NCBI RefSeq assembly: GCF_003671935.1
Contig: NZ_CP032759.1
Location: 578,930-642,929 of the forward strand
Origin: Buchnera aphidicola (Rhopalosiphum maidis)
GTDB lineage: Bacteria > Pseudomonadota > Gammaproteobacteria > Enterobacterales > Enterobacteriaceae
Direction: 5' to 3'
DNA: 64,000 nt
Numbering within the stretch: the first letter of the stretch is position 1; each line of letters opens with the position of its first letter. The translations under genes and the position numbers were made by a program. Below the pieces are notes generated by a model. It saw nothing but the letters and a program-made list of their open reading frames with translations, ran no database searches and was not told where the DNA came from. Below, piece after piece: positions 51,486-62,969 of this stretch.

Positions 51486-52298
51486 TTATTTTTTTAAAAT
51501 ATTATTCTCAATTACATAATTAGATAATTGACAATACTGTAATATAGAAAGGTTTTCTGCTCTTAATTTTGGATTAATATCTAATTTAAAAAAAATCTTT
51601 TCAGAGAATATTTGTCCTAAACTATGACGTAATATTTTTCTTCTTTTTTGAAAAGCTACATTTGTTATATAACTAAGAATTTTAATATCATGAGTAAAAT
51701 AAGGAGATTTTTTGTGAGGAATTAGATTTACAAATGTAGAATCAACTTTAGGAATAGGTCGAAAATTTTCGGATGAAACGTTAAATATTATTTTAATATT
51801 AAAATAATACTGAGCTATAATACTCAAACGACCGTATAATTTGCTACCTGGAGAAGCAACTAAACGTTCAGCAAACTCTTTTTGTAACATAAAATTCATA
51901 TCTTGAATTATTTTATTTTTTTTAAACAAACAAAAAAGTAAAGACGTAGAAATATTATACGGTAAATTTCCGAAAATACGCAGTAATCGATTTTTTTTAT
52001 AAAATAAATTAAAATAATCAAAAACTAAGGCATCTTGACAAAAAACTATTAACTTTGAATAAAAAGAACGTTTTTTTAAAACATTCAATAAATTTGAATC
52101 AATTTCAACAACAATCAACTCATCTATCATGTTAGATATAGGTTTAGTTAAAGCACCTAAACCTGGACCAATTTCAACTAATATTTGCTTTAATTGAGGA
52201 TCTATAAATTTAACTATTTTTTTAATTAAATTTTTATTTATAAGAAAATTCTGACTAAATCTTTTAAGAGGAAAATGTTCTTTTATTTTTTTTTTCAT
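51486..52298 (-). CDS. rsmA: 16S rRNA dimethyladenosine transferase (KsgA)
   Basis: RsmA dimethylates two adjacent adenines in the 3' hairpin of 16S rRNA. The N-terminal QNFLINKN, the SAM loop VEIGPGLGALTKP and the catalytic NLPYNIST are all present. Length is 270 against 273. The start ATG is followed by ten As on the coding strand (complement of 52281-52295 region), giving MKKKIKEHF, in frame. There is no visible ribosome site before this ATG. E. coli pdxA, normally between surA and rsmA, is missing, leaving 66 bases. Confidence 0.97.
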   Translation of the reverse strand: MKKKIKEHFPLKRFSQNFLINKNLIKKIVKFIDPQLKQILVEIGPGLGALTKPISNMIDELIVVEIDSNLLNVLKKRSFYSKLIVFCQDALVFDYFNLFYKKNRLLRIFGNLPYNISTSLLFCLFKKNKIIQDMNFMLQKEFAERLVASPGSKLYGRLSIIAQYYFNIKIIFNVSSENFRPIPKVDSTFVNLIPHKKSPYFTHDIKILSYITNVAFQKRRKILRHSLGQIFSEKIFFKLDINPKLRAENLSILQYCQLSNYVIENNILKK

Positions 52299-52364
52299 TA
52301 GAATATATTAATTATTTGATATAAAATTAAAAATTTTTATTAAAAAATTAATTTTCGAATTTAA

Positions 52365-53663
52365 TTAATTTTTGAAAATTTTAATATAAGATAATTTTTT
52401 CAGTTCTTTTATCCAGTTGTATCTTTCTTTTTTTATTTTTTTCTCTAATAAAATACGATAAACTGTATTTTTATCTATCTTATCATTGATATCTATTTGA
52501 CGAATATCTAATAATTTAATTATATGCCATCCATAATTAGATTTAATTGGCTTGCTAATTTCATTTTTTTTTAAATTAATTAAGAATTTTTTAAAATCAT
52601 TATTAAAAAAATCACTTGAAATCCATCCTAAATCACCTTCTTTATTAGATGAATAAACATCATGAGATAACTTTTTAACAGCATAATTAAAACTATATTT
52701 TTTGTTTTTAATATTATTATATATATAAAAAATATCTTTTCTTGCTTGTTTATCATCTAAAATAACAGAAGGACGTATTAAACAATGTTGTATATGATAT
52801 TCATTAATAAATTTTTCTTTACTATTTTTTTCAATTTTGTTGACTTTTAAAATATAAAAACCTTTTAATCCTAATATAGGACCTAAAATTTGATTTTTTT
52901 CTGTAATTTTTAGTTTTTTTAAGAATATTTTTTTTAAGTATTTTAACGATTGAAATCGTATTTTTTGTGATGAAAATATACTATTATTTTTTTTAAAATA
53001 TTCATAATAATAATCAAAAGAAGAATTTTTTTTGATTTTTTTCATAAAACGATCTACTAAAATTTTTGTATTTTTAATTAAAATTTTATTTTTTTCTTTT
53101 ATAAAAGGTAAAAAAATACAATTAAGATCTATTTTTTTTACTTCATTTTTATCATTTTCTAATTTATTTAAAAATAAATCTACTTCTTTTTCTGAAATAT
53201 TAATACGGTTATTTAACACATAATTTTGCATTGTTTTAATTTTTAATGATTTTTTAATATTTTCAATATAGTCGTCATAACTAAAAGAAGTATTAATATT
53301 ATTCATTGCAATACTTTTTTTTAATTCTTCAAGAGTAATGTTTTGCTTTAAAGCAAATTTTTTAAGTACATTGTTTACTTGATTATCAGTTACTATAATA
53401 CTAAATTTTTTTGCTTCTTCTAAAATTAAAGTTTCTATAATTAATTTCTCAATTATTTTATCTCTTAAAAAATTGATTTTTAAAGGTATTTTAACTTCTT
53501 GATCCTCTTCTTTAAAAGAAAAAAGAACCTGATTTACATCACTATTCAATATAATTTGATCATTTACAACAGCAGCAATTTTATCAATTTCTAATTCTTT
53601 AGAAACAACAATAGAAAAAAAACTCGAAAAAACATATAAAATTAAAAAAAAATATACTTTCAT
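52365..53663 (-). CDS. surA: Periplasmic chaperone SurA
   Basis: SurA escorts outer-membrane beta-barrel proteins through the periplasm. A signal peptide (MKVYFFLILYVFSSFFSIVVS) precedes the N-terminal chaperone domain (EIDKIAAVVNDQIILNSDV). Of the two parvulin-type modules, the second is recognisable (about 285-400: QHCLIRPSVILDDKQAR, DVYSSNKEGDLGWIS, KSNYGWHIIKLLDIR), while the first (about 175-280) is much diverged. Length is 432 against 428. The E. coli neighbour lptD is not here; 276 bases of spacer separate it from yabI. Confidence 0.95.
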   Translation of the reverse strand: MKVYFFLILYVFSSFFSIVVSKELEIDKIAAVVNDQIILNSDVNQVLFSFKEEDQEVKIPLKINFLRDKIIEKLIIETLILEEAKKFSIIVTDNQVNNVLKKFALKQNITLEELKKSIAMNNINTSFSYDDYIENIKKSLKIKTMQNYVLNNRINISEKEVDLFLNKLENDKNEVKKIDLNCIFLPFIKEKNKILIKNTKILVDRFMKKIKKNSSFDYYYEYFKKNNSIFSSQKIRFQSLKYLKKIFLKKLKITEKNQILGPILGLKGFYILKVNKIEKNSKEKFINEYHIQHCLIRPSVILDDKQARKDIFYIYNNIKNKKYSFNYAVKKLSHDVYSSNKEGDLGWISSDFFNNDFKKFLINLKKNEISKPIKSNYGWHIIKLLDIRQIDINDKIDKNTVYRILLEKKIKKERYNWIKELKKLSYIKIFKN

Positions 53664-53939
53664 TGTTATTCTTCTTTCTTTTAAATTTTCTTGATTTTTT
53701 TAAAAAAAACATTTAAATTTTTTAAAAATATTAATTTTTAATTATTTTTTATTATAATTTTAATGTTATTTTTTCTTTAAATTGTTTTGAAGGTTATATT
53801 AAATATATATATAATAAATAGTATTTAATATTTATCAAAAAAAATTACATCAACTAAAAATAATTCAATAATCTTTAAAAGACTTTTATAAATTATTTTA
53901 TTTTACAATAAAAAAAACTTAAAAAATTAATGAGTATTT

Positions 53940-54698
53940 ATGGAATCTTGGTTAACATCTTTAATAACACAGTCTTTAACATGTTCAATGTTTATAGTAG
54001 GCATTGTATCTTTTTTAGAATCACTTGCTTTAGTAGGTTTACTATTACCTGGAATAGTATTTATGGCAACATTAGGTACATTCATAGGAAATGGAAAACT
54101 ACTTTTTTATCCCTCTTGGATAGCAGGTATAATAGGATGTTTACTAGGAGATTGGTGTTCATACTATATTGGTTTATACTTTAAAAATTGGTTACATAAT
54201 CTAAAATTCTTAAAAAGAAATTGTCATTTACTTGATAAAACTAAATCTTTATTGCATAAACACAGTATAGTTACAATACTTATAGGTCGTTTTATAGGAC
54301 CCACTAGACCTCTTATACCAATGGTTGCTGGAATGCTAAAATTGCCTTTAAAAAAGTTTATTTTTCCTAGTTTATTAGGATGTATTTTATGGCCACCAGT
54401 ATATTTTTTTCCAGGAATTGTTACAGGAATAACTATAAATATACCTCCTAATCCACAAAATGACTATTTTAAGTGGTTCTTATTAATTATTGCAATTTTA
54501 ATATGGCTCGGAATATGGTTAACATCAAAATGGTGGAAAATTAAAAAAATAAAAAATAAAAACAATATGCCTTTTATTAAAAGAAAAATTGGATGGATAG
54601 CATTAATTGTATTATTATTGGGTATGATAGGATTAATATTGATTCAATTTCATCCTACAATGGTAATTTTTAGAAAAATTTTTTCAACTATATTATAA
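53940..54698 (+). CDS. yabI: DedA-family inner-membrane protein YabI
   Basis: This is a DedA/VTT family membrane protein resembling E. coli YabI (252 against 254 residues). Family blocks are FLESLALVGLLLPG, the GDWCSYYIG segment, and GRFIGPTRPLIPMVAGM with the conserved Arg and Pro residues; five or six hydrophobic helices are visible. DedA proteins help maintain membrane charge and proton motive force, and some move undecaprenyl phosphate or phospholipids; I cannot say which applies here. The start ATG (53940) has no clear ribosome site. It converges on rplY. Confidence 0.93.
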   Translation: MESWLTSLITQSLTCSMFIVGIVSFLESLALVGLLLPGIVFMATLGTFIGNGKLLFYPSWIAGIIGCLLGDWCSYYIGLYFKNWLHNLKFLKRNCHLLDKTKSLLHKHSIVTILIGRFIGPTRPLIPMVAGMLKLPLKKFIFPSLLGCILWPPVYFFPGIVTGITINIPPNPQNDYFKWFLLIIAILIWLGIWLTSKWWKIKKIKNKNNMPFIKRKIGWIALIVLLLGMIGLILIQFHPTMVIFRKIFSTIL

Positions 54699-54701
54699 AA
54701 G

Positions 54702-54740
54702 TATTGGTATCAATATTTGCAATAATAATTGATATCAATA
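54702..54740. terminator. Hairpin between convergent yabI and rplY
   Basis: TATTGGTATCAA (54702-54713) and TTGATATCAATA (54729-54740) pair over 12 positions with one G-U pair around a 15-base loop. It lies 3 bases after the yabI stop and 7 before the rplY stop. Neither flank has a long U-run, though the minus-strand side continues CTTTTATA. Confidence 0.5.
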
Positions 54741-54746
54741 TAATTA

Positions 54747-55049
54747 CTAATTAAACTCTAAATTTTTTGCATAAATAAAATCAATGTGTAATATTTTCAT
54801 TTTAAATGAATGACGTTGTATAGCATGAACTTTAACTATAAATTTTTCTTCTTTAATTAATAAACATAAATTTTCTTTATAAAATTCTTCTTTTTTCTGT
54901 AAATTAAAAATTGGATTATGATCCATAATAAGGGATATTGGAGTATTATTAGAACCATATAAAACTCCTGGAAATTTATTTACTATACGTAATTGTCTAC
55001 TAAAACTTTTTCCTTTTTTATCTCTTATTTCTGCTTTAACTATAAGCAT
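54747..55049 (-). CDS. rplY: 50S ribosomal protein L25
   Basis: L25 binds 5S rRNA. The single-domain enterobacterial form is seen (100 residues, E. coli 94), without the extra CTC domain found in other groups. Recognisable parts are the RNA-binding start ([17 protein letters not shown]), FPGVLYG, and the terminal [13 protein letters not shown]. It stands apart from other ribosomal genes, as in E. coli, 50 bases downstream of nfo on the same strand. Confidence 0.95.
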   Translation of the reverse strand: MLIVKAEIRDKKGKSFSRQLRIVNKFPGVLYGSNNTPISLIMDHNPIFNLQKKEEFYKENLCLLIKEEKFIVKVHAIQRHSFKMKILHIDFIYAKNLEFN

Positions 55050-55099
55050 AATTTTTTTCTCTCTCGTTTTAATGAAAATACAACTTTATTAAAAAAAAA

Positions 55100-55951
55100 T
55101 TAATTTGATTTTCGTTTCAACGATCTCAACCAATCAATTTCTTTTTCCCATATTTTTGGATTAATTGTTTCCAATATCATTGGAATATTATGAAAATTTT
55201 TATTTTCTACAATCCATTCAAAAACTGATTTTCCAATTTTACCTAAACCTAAACTTTCATGTCGATCTACACGACTATTAAATTCTCTTTTAGAATCATT
55301 TAAATGTAAACCTTTTAAATATTTTAATTCTATTAAATCAAAAAATTTATTAAATGTACTTTCATAATCTATTTTTGTTCTTAAATCATATCCTGATGCA
55401 AATAAATGACAAGTATCAATACATACTCCAATTCTAGATTTATCATTAATTTTTTTGATTATTTCACATAAATGTTCAAATTTATAGCCAACATTAGTAC
55501 CTTGACCTGCAGTGTTTTCTATTACAGCAACTACGTTCTTTGTTTTCTCCAAAGCTATATTAATAGATTCAGCAATTCTTAATAAACAAGTTGTTTCAGA
55601 AATTTTATTTAGATGACTACCAGGATGAAAATTTAAAAAACGTAAACCAAGTTGATCACAACGCGTTATTTCATCAATAAAAGCAAGACGAGATTTTTCT
55701 AAAAAAATATCAATCGGATGACCTAAATTAATTAAATAACTACTATGGGGTAAAATTTTTTCAAGTAAAAAGTTATAATTAATACAAGCTTTTTTAAAAT
55801 CCTCTATATTTTTTTTTTGTAAGGGAAGAGAAGTCCATTGAAGTTGATTTTTAGTAAAAAACGAAAAAGTTGTTGCTTTTATTTGAAAAGCACGAAAAAC
55901 TGCTTTTTCTAAACCACCAGAAGAACTAACATGTGCACCAATATAGTTCAT
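55100..55951 (-). CDS. nfo: Endonuclease IV
   Basis: Nfo cuts DNA at abasic sites and removes blocked 3' ends; it would act after Ung. I place the start at ATG 55951 ([13 protein letters not shown]), giving 283 residues against 285; a second in-frame ATG 12 bases upstream (55963) would add MEKN, which has no counterpart in E. coli. Zinc-ligand blocks of the AP-endonuclease-2 barrel are visible: [58 protein letters not shown] and ILETINP. Confidence 0.97.
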   Translation of the reverse strand: MNYIGAHVSSSGGLEKAVFRAFQIKATTFSFFTKNQLQWTSLPLQKKNIEDFKKACINYNFLLEKILPHSSYLINLGHPIDIFLEKSRLAFIDEITRCDQLGLRFLNFHPGSHLNKISETTCLLRIAESINIALEKTKNVVAVIENTAGQGTNVGYKFEHLCEIIKKINDKSRIGVCIDTCHLFASGYDLRTKIDYESTFNKFFDLIELKYLKGLHLNDSKREFNSRVDRHESLGLGKIGKSVFEWIVENKNFHNIPMILETINPKIWEKEIDWLRSLKRKSN

Positions 55952-56108
55952 ATTTTTTTCCATAAAATTTTTTATATTTTTCTAATTAAAAGAGAAAAAG
56001 ATTATTTTTTAAAAAAAATAGTTTTTTTAAAAAATTATAAATTTTAATGTGAGAATTATATCATACTGAGAAAATTTATTTTAATCAATAAAATAGATGT
56101 ATTTATTC

Positions 56109-56768
56109 TCATTTTTTATTTTTAAAAAATTCTTCTCGTATACTTTTATCAGATTTAAATAAACCCTCTAAACATGAAGTAACAGTACTACTACTAGTAT
56201 CACGTACTCCTCGAGCCTTAACACAAAAATGGTTCATATGAATAATGATTGCAACATTTTTCGTTTGTAATAAAACCTGAAGAACTAGTAATATTTGTTT
56301 TGTTAAACGTTCTTGAATTTGAGGTCGTTTTGCATAAAATTGCGCAATCCTATTTATTTTTGATAAACCAATAATTTTTGTCTCAGGAATATATGCAATA
56401 GTCGCTTCTCCATTAATAGTTATAAAATGATGTTCACAAGTACTTGTTAAAAGTATATCACGTACTATAATCATTTCATTAAATTTTATTTTATTATCCA
56501 TTAGCATAATTTTTGGAAAATTTTTATAATCTAAACCAGAAAAAATTTCATTAATATACATTTTTGATATTCGAATAGGAGTATCTTTTAAACTTTGATT
56601 TTTTAAATCTAAATTTAATAAAGACATAATTTTATATAAATATTTTGCAATCAATAATTCTCTTTCTTTTTCTTTTATATCATTGTATTCTTTTAAAATA
56701 GGATTTTCTAGACCTTTTAATAATAAAACATTACGTGCAATATTAGCTTCTTTAGTAATTTTGGTCAT
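56109..56768 (-). CDS. folE: GTP cyclohydrolase I
   Basis: FolE converts GTP to dihydroneopterin triphosphate, the first step of pterin and folate synthesis. The zinc ligands are in TSTCEHHFITI (Cys, His) and HFCVKARGVRD (Cys). KIIGLSKINRI and RPQIQERLTKQI are other family blocks. Length is 219 against 222. The start ATG follows CAAGGAAAA. It is monocistronic, divergent from glyQ with a 183-base spacer. Confidence 0.97.
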   Translation of the reverse strand: MTKITKEANIARNVLLLKGLENPILKEYNDIKEKERELLIAKYLYKIMSLLNLDLKNQSLKDTPIRISKMYINEIFSGLDYKNFPKIMLMDNKIKFNEMIIVRDILLTSTCEHHFITINGEATIAYIPETKIIGLSKINRIAQFYAKRPQIQERLTKQILLVLQVLLQTKNVAIIIHMNHFCVKARGVRDTSSSTVTSCLEGLFKSDKSIREEFFKNKK

Positions 56769-56951
56769 ATATTTTTCCTTGCGTTAAATATTATATACTT
56801 TGTATTTTTAAATATTGGATTAGTTTAAATTAATTTATATAAAACAAAAAATTTATGAGTAAAAAAATATATATATATTAAATATACATAATATATACAA
56901 AAAAAATAAAAATATAAAATATATCTACTATTGCTTCTTTTGGATATAAAA

Positions 56952-57830
56952 ATGAAAAATAATTATAATAATTTTTCTAATTTAATTACAATTTTACAAA
57001 AATATTGGGCAGAACAAGAATGTACTATTTTTCAACCGTTGGATTTACCAATAGGAGCAGGTACATTCCATAATACAACATTTTTTGGAACAATTGGTCC
57101 AGAACCTATCAAAGCAGCATATATACAATCTTGTCGACGCCCTACTGATGGAAGATATGGAAAGAATCCAAATCGTTTACAACATTATTATCAATTTCAA
57201 GTAATCATAAAACCTCCTTTAAAAAATATTCAAAATATTTATTTAAAATCATTAAATTTACTAAAAATAAACGAAAAAAATAACGATATACGTTTTGTAG
57301 AAGATAATTGGGAAAACCCTACTTTAGGTGCTTGGGGTATTGGTTGGGAAGTTTGGTTAAATGGAATGGAAATTACTCAATTTACTTATTTTCAACAAGT
57401 AGGGGGGCTAGAATGCGATCCGGTAAGTGTAGAAATAACTTATGGATTAGAAAGAATAGCTATGCATATGCAAAATCAATCAAATGTGTATGACCTTATT
57501 TGGAATGAAAATAAATTTAAAAAAATTACTTATGGTGATATTTTTCAACAAAACGAAATTGAACAATCAAAATATAATTTTGAATACTCTAATATTAATT
57601 TATTATTTGAATATTTTCAAAAATATATATTTGAAGCAAAAGATTTAATAGAATTAAAAAAACCATTATTATTAGTATCTTACGAAAAAATATTGCAAGC
57701 AAATCATATTTTTAATTTATTAGATGCAAGAAAAGCAATATCTTCTAGCGAACGCCAAAATTATATCCTAAAAATTCGAAAATTAACTAAAAGAATTGCA
57801 CAAAAATATTTATATTCAAAAAAAAAATAA
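56952..57830 (+). CDS. glyQ: Glycine-tRNA ligase alpha subunit
   Basis: GlyQ is the catalytic alpha subunit of the tetrameric bacterial glycyl-tRNA synthetase. I use ATG 56952 ([19 protein letters not shown]) as start, 292 residues against 303; a TTG at 56931 is in frame but adds residues without counterpart. Family blocks are [40 protein letters not shown] and [14 protein letters not shown]. The C-terminus stops after YSKKK at an A10 run (57818-57827) and lacks the last 12 or so residues of E. coli GlyQ. glyS follows at once. Confidence 0.97.
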   Translation: MKNNYNNFSNLITILQKYWAEQECTIFQPLDLPIGAGTFHNTTFFGTIGPEPIKAAYIQSCRRPTDGRYGKNPNRLQHYYQFQVIIKPPLKNIQNIYLKSLNLLKINEKNNDIRFVEDNWENPTLGAWGIGWEVWLNGMEITQFTYFQQVGGLECDPVSVEITYGLERIAMHMQNQSNVYDLIWNENKFKKITYGDIFQQNEIEQSKYNFEYSNINLLFEYFQKYIFEAKDLIELKKPLLLVSYEKILQANHIFNLLDARKAISSSERQNYILKIRKLTKRIAQKYLYSKKK

Positions 57831-57863
57831 AAATTGTATTATAATCATTAAGAAGAGATGAAA

Positions 57864-59939
57864 ATGACAAAAAAAACATTTTTAGTAGAAATAGGAACTG
57901 AAGAGCTTCCTTCTAAAATCCTTAAAAATATAATTTTAGTTTTTTATAAAAATTTCATAGATGAACTAAACTCTAATAAAATTTTATATAAAAAAATCAA
58001 TTATTTTTCTACTCCAAGAAGATTAGCTTTACAGGTTATAGAACTTGATACTTCAGAAAAAATAAATGAGAAAATAAAGAAAGGTCCAGCAATAAAACAC
58101 GCCTTTGATCAAGAAGGAAATCCAACACAAGCAGCTTATTATTGGGCTAAAAGTTGTAAAATTAATTTAAATCAAGCTGAGAGATTAAAAACTCAAAAAG
58201 GTGAATGGATTATACATCGTGTAAAAGAAAAACAAGAAAATGTTGAATTATTATTCCCTAAAATAATAGAAAAAATACTTAAAAATATTAATTTAAAAAA
58301 CACCATGAGGTGGGAAACTGGTAATCTTAAATTTGTTCGTCCTATTCGTAACATAGCAATGCTATTAGACACAAAAGTTATTAAAAGTATAATATTTAAC
58401 CTTACTTCTAAAAATTTACTTCATCACCATATTTCTTGTAAAGAAGATAAAATTTATATTAAAAATGCAACAGAATATCCGTTTATTCTTTTTAAGAAGA
58501 ATAAAATAATAGCTAATTATGAGACTCGTAAAGAAAAAATAAAAAAAGAAGTAAAAAAAATAGCAAAAACAGTTAATGGGATTACAAAAATAGATCTTTT
58601 TCTACTTGAAGAAATTACTTCTTTAGTAGAATCTCCGAAAGCTCTTTTAGCAACTTTTAAAAAAGATTACATTGATTATATACCTGAAGAAATACTTACT
58701 CATACCATAGAAAAACAACAAAAATGTTTTGCGATATACAATATTAATTTAAGAAATAAAATTTTACCATATTTTATTTTTATTGCGAACATTAATTCGA
58801 AAAAAAATAAAGAAGTTGTTTTGGGAAATGAAAAAGTTATGCATGCGCGTTTATCAGATATAATGTTCTTTTTAAAAAAAGACAGAAAAATAAAATTAGA
58901 AAATAATCTCCCACTTTTAAAAAAAGTGTTGTTTTATAACAAGTTAGGTACATTATATGAAAAAACATTACGCTTGCAAATACTTGTAGAATGGCTTTCT
59001 TCTTATATCAATAAAATTAATAAAGATCACTTAATCAGATCATGTCTTTTATCAAAATGTGATCTTGTAACTCAGATGGTAGGCGAATTTCCAGAATTAC
59101 AAGGTACAATAGGAATGCATTATGCTTTAGAAAATAAAGAAAATAAAGAAGTTGCTACAGCTATTCAAGAACAATACTTACCTTCTTTTTCAGGTGATAA
59201 ATTGCCTTCCACTAACATAGGTTGCTTATTATCTATTTCTGATAAAATAGATACTCTATCAGGTATGTTTTATATTGGAGAAATTCCAAGTCCAGAAAAA
59301 GATCCATTTGGATTAAGACGAGCTACTTTAGGAATACTACGTATTATTATAGTTAAAAAAATACCGATAGATTTAAAAAAATTAGTTGAAATTAGCCTAA
59401 AAATCTATACTACTAAAAAAATAGATTATCCAATTATATCTAAAAAGATTATAAAATTTTTTATATCACGATTATCATCTTTTTATGAAAAAAAAAGATA
59501 TAATATTAAAGTTATTAAATCAGTATTATCCTGTCAATTAACAGAACCGTTAGACATTGATAAACGAATTAATGCAATATCTAATTTTAAAAAAATAGAA
59601 TCAATTATATTAATTTCTAAAAGAATAGATAATATATTAAAAAATAATAATCAAACAATTTTTAATCAAATTAAAATTGAATTAATAAAACAAACAGAAG
59701 AACAAGATTTATTCAAAGAAATAAAAAATTTTAATGATAAAACCAAAAAATTATTTACAGAAAAAAAATATAAAGAAATATTATTAGCAATAAAAAATCT
59801 TGAAAAACCTGTACACAATTTTTTTGATAAGGTACAAATAAATCATTCCAATCTTGAAATTAAAACAAATAGATTGTTGTTTTTGATAAAAATTCAAAAA
59901 ATTTTTTTAAAAATAGCACATTTTTCTTATTTATATTAA
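57864..59939 (+). CDS. glyS: Glycine-tRNA ligase beta subunit
   Basis: GlyS is the tRNA-binding beta subunit. Start: two in-frame ATGs occur, at 57858 and 57864. I prefer 57864 (MTKKTFLVEIGTEELPSK), which stands 6 bases after AGAAGAG and gives 691 residues against 689. Family blocks are FSTPRRLAL, MRWETGNLKFVRPIRN, EEILTHTIEKQQKCFA, GEFPELQGTIGMHYAL, and DPFGLRRATLGILRI. The C-terminal anticodon-binding-like domain is diverged but complete in length. Confidence 0.97.
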   Translation: MTKKTFLVEIGTEELPSKILKNIILVFYKNFIDELNSNKILYKKINYFSTPRRLALQVIELDTSEKINEKIKKGPAIKHAFDQEGNPTQAAYYWAKSCKINLNQAERLKTQKGEWIIHRVKEKQENVELLFPKIIEKILKNINLKNTMRWETGNLKFVRPIRNIAMLLDTKVIKSIIFNLTSKNLLHHHISCKEDKIYIKNATEYPFILFKKNKIIANYETRKEKIKKEVKKIAKTVNGITKIDLFLLEEITSLVESPKALLATFKKDYIDYIPEEILTHTIEKQQKCFAIYNINLRNKILPYFIFIANINSKKNKEVVLGNEKVMHARLSDIMFFLKKDRKIKLENNLPLLKKVLFYNKLGTLYEKTLRLQILVEWLSSYINKINKDHLIRSCLLSKCDLVTQMVGEFPELQGTIGMHYALENKENKEVATAIQEQYLPSFSGDKLPSTNIGCLLSISDKIDTLSGMFYIGEIPSPEKDPFGLRRATLGILRIIIVKKIPIDLKKLVEISLKIYTTKKIDYPIISKKIIKFFISRLSSFYEKKRYNIKVIKSVLSCQLTEPLDIDKRINAISNFKKIESIILISKRIDNILKNNNQTIFNQIKIELIKQTEEQDLFKEIKNFNDKTKKLFTEKKYKEILLAIKNLEKPVHNFFDKVQINHSNLEIKTNRLLFLIKIQKIFLKIAHFSYLY

Positions 59940-59982
59940 GAAATATAAAAATTGTAAATAAAATTACTTGTAAAGATATTTT

Positions 59983-60315
59983 TTACAAAGATTCTAAAGT
60001 ACCTTTGGGAAGAGATGAAATTATAAAATCTTTTTTTATAAATATTTCTGTTGTATTATTTAATTGAAGTAAAACATAACCGTTTTTAGTAACTTTTTTA
60101 ACTCGTCCTAAAAAACCGCTAGTTGTCATTACTTCATCTCCTAAAGAAATAGAATTCATAAGTTTTTTATGTTCTTTATCTTTTTTTTGTTGAGGACGAA
60201 AAAGCATAAAATAAAATATTAATACAAATGTGACTAACATAAAAACCAATGAGTAAGAATTCCCTTCTAATGATTGACTTACTGCTGCATTTACATCTTT
60301 AATAAAAAAACTCAT
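59983..60315 (-). CDS. yajC: Sec translocon accessory protein YajC
   Basis: YajC is a small inner-membrane protein associated with SecDF and the SecYEG translocon. One transmembrane helix is visible (SLVFMLVTFVLIFYFMLF), followed by RPQQKKDKEHKKLM and the cytoplasmic domain with LGDEVMTTSGFLG. Length is 110, as in E. coli. In E. coli secD and secF follow; here the next gene is the convergent glyS, so the partners are not adjacent. It is the last gene of queA-tgt-yajC. Confidence 0.96.
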   Translation of the reverse strand: MSFFIKDVNAAVSQSLEGNSYSLVFMLVTFVLIFYFMLFRPQQKKDKEHKKLMNSISLGDEVMTTSGFLGRVKKVTKNGYVLLQLNNTTEIFIKKDFIISSLPKGTLESL

Positions 60316-60348
60316 TATATAATTTTCCTTATATATTTTAAAAAAAAT

Positions 60349-61491
<1,143 letters not shown>

Positions 61492-61513
61492 TTAATAAAT
61501 ATAAAAAATCATA

Positions 61514-62587
61514 CTAAGTTAATATTTTTTCATATGGAGCATATGTATTATATGTTATATACATGGCATCTCCATAACTAAAAAAACGATAATTATTTTT
61601 GATTGCTTCACGATAAGCATTCATAGTATTTCGATAACCTAAAAAAGAAGATACTAACATTATCAATGTCGATTCAGGAAGATGAAAATTCGTAATTAAA
61701 GCATCTACAACATTATGTTTGTAACCAGGATATATAAATATATTAGTATCCTTAATATAATCTTGTTTCTTATCCCAGGAAGGTGAATTATATACACTTT
61801 CTAATGCACGTAACGTAGTAGTACCAACAGCAATTATACGACCTCCTTTTTTTTTACATAACTTAATTTTTTCGATTAAGTTTGATGAAACTTGAACTAA
61901 TTCAGAATGCATAATGTGTTTTTCTATTTTTAAAGTTCTAATTGGTTGAAATGTTCCGCTTCCTATATGTAGTGTTAAAAAATCTATATCAACACCTTTT
62001 TTACTTAACGAATCTAATAAAGGTAAATCAAAATGTAATCCAGCAGTTGGCGCAGCAACAGAACCTAAGTTTTTTTTATATACAGTTTGATATGAATTTA
62101 CATCTATTTTTTCATTAAATCTTTTTATATAAGGAGGTAGGGGAATATGTCCAATATTATTAAATATGTCAATAATAGAGCTATTATCATCATAAAATTC
62201 AATTTTATAAAAAGGTTTTTTATAGCTTGATACAAATGATTGAATTTTATTTTTTTTTCCAAAAAATAGATGAGAATTAATTTTAATTTTATTAGAACAT
62301 TTAATACTAGCTAAAATGCTATTTTTGTTTAATATTCGTTCTAATAAAACTTCTACTTTACCACCACTTTGTTTATAACCGAATAAACGAGCAGGAATTA
62401 CTTTAGTATCATTAAAAATAATTAAATCACCAGAATTAATTTCGTTTAAAATATTAAAAAAAAATTTATGACTTATTTTTCCTGTATGACCATTGATTAC
62501 AAGTAAACGAGATTGACTGCGAACAAAAAAAGGATAAAAAGCTATAAGTGATTTTGGTATTTTAAAAGAAAAGTTACTAAGATGCAT
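61514..62587 (-). CDS. queA: S-adenosylmethionine:tRNA ribosyltransferase-isomerase
   Basis: QueA transfers the ribosyl part of SAM to preQ1 in tRNA, giving epoxyqueuosine. Family blocks are [25 protein letters not shown], the [11 protein letters not shown] signature and [13 protein letters not shown], plus [18 protein letters not shown] near the C-terminus. Length is 357 against 356. It leads queA-tgt-yajC. Confidence 0.98.
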   Translation of the reverse strand: MHLSNFSFKIPKSLIAFYPFFVRSQSRLLVINGHTGKISHKFFFNILNEINSGDLIIFNDTKVIPARLFGYKQSGGKVEVLLERILNKNSILASIKCSNKIKINSHLFFGKKNKIQSFVSSYKKPFYKIEFYDDNSSIIDIFNNIGHIPLPPYIKRFNEKIDVNSYQTVYKKNLGSVAAPTAGLHFDLPLLDSLSKKGVDIDFLTLHIGSGTFQPIRTLKIEKHIMHSELVQVSSNLIEKIKLCKKKGGRIIAVGTTTLRALESVYNSPSWDKKQDYIKDTNIFIYPGYKHNVVDALITNFHLPESTLIMLVSSFLGYRNTMNAYREAIKNNYRFFSYGDAMYITYNTYAPYEKILT

Positions 62588-62662
62588 ATTTTATTTCTTT
62601 AAGAAAATTATTGTTATATATTTAATATAAATCAATTATGTATAAGTAAAAATTAAATATTA

Positions 62663-62965
62663 TTAATATTTAACTTTTATTAAAGAACTTTCAACTCTAT
62701 TTTTTAATTTTTGACCAGCTTTAAAAGTAACTACACGCCTTTGAGTAATTAAAATACTTTCTCCTGTTCTTGGATTTCTACCTGGACGTTCTTTTTTATT
62801 TTTTAATCGAAAGTTTCCAAACCCAGATAATTTTACATCTTCACCTTTTTCTAAAGATTTTCTAACTTCTTCAAAAAAAAACTCTACAAATTCTTTAGAA
62901 TCACGCTTAGTTAATTTTAATTTTTCAAATAAATTTTCTGAAATTTTAGCTTTTGTAACTACCAT
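62663..62965 (-). CDS. ihfA: Integration host factor subunit alpha
   Basis: IhfA is one half of the IHF heterodimer, which bends DNA sharply at specific sites. It is a HU/IHF family protein: [15 protein letters not shown] at the start, the [10 protein letters not shown] strand, and the DNA-contacting arm [14 protein letters not shown] with the intercalating proline. Length is 100 against 99. Its ATG is 4 bases after the pheT stop, so it is co-transcribed with pheT as in enterobacteria. Confidence 0.98.
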   Translation of the reverse strand: MVVTKAKISENLFEKLKLTKRDSKEFVEFFFEEVRKSLEKGEDVKLSGFGNFRLKNKKERPGRNPRTGESILITQRRVVTFKAGQKLKNRVESSLIKVKY

Positions 62966-62969
62966 AAAT

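Noticed and set aside
53930..54184. 84-codon frame on the plus strand overlapping yabI
   Set aside because: The overlapping frame from 53940 matches the DedA family along its whole length; this one matches nothing.
59965..59991. Short TTGTAAA/TTTACAA hairpin near the yajC stop
   Set aside because: Only seven A-T-rich pairs, and it overlaps the stop codon; too weak to call a terminator.
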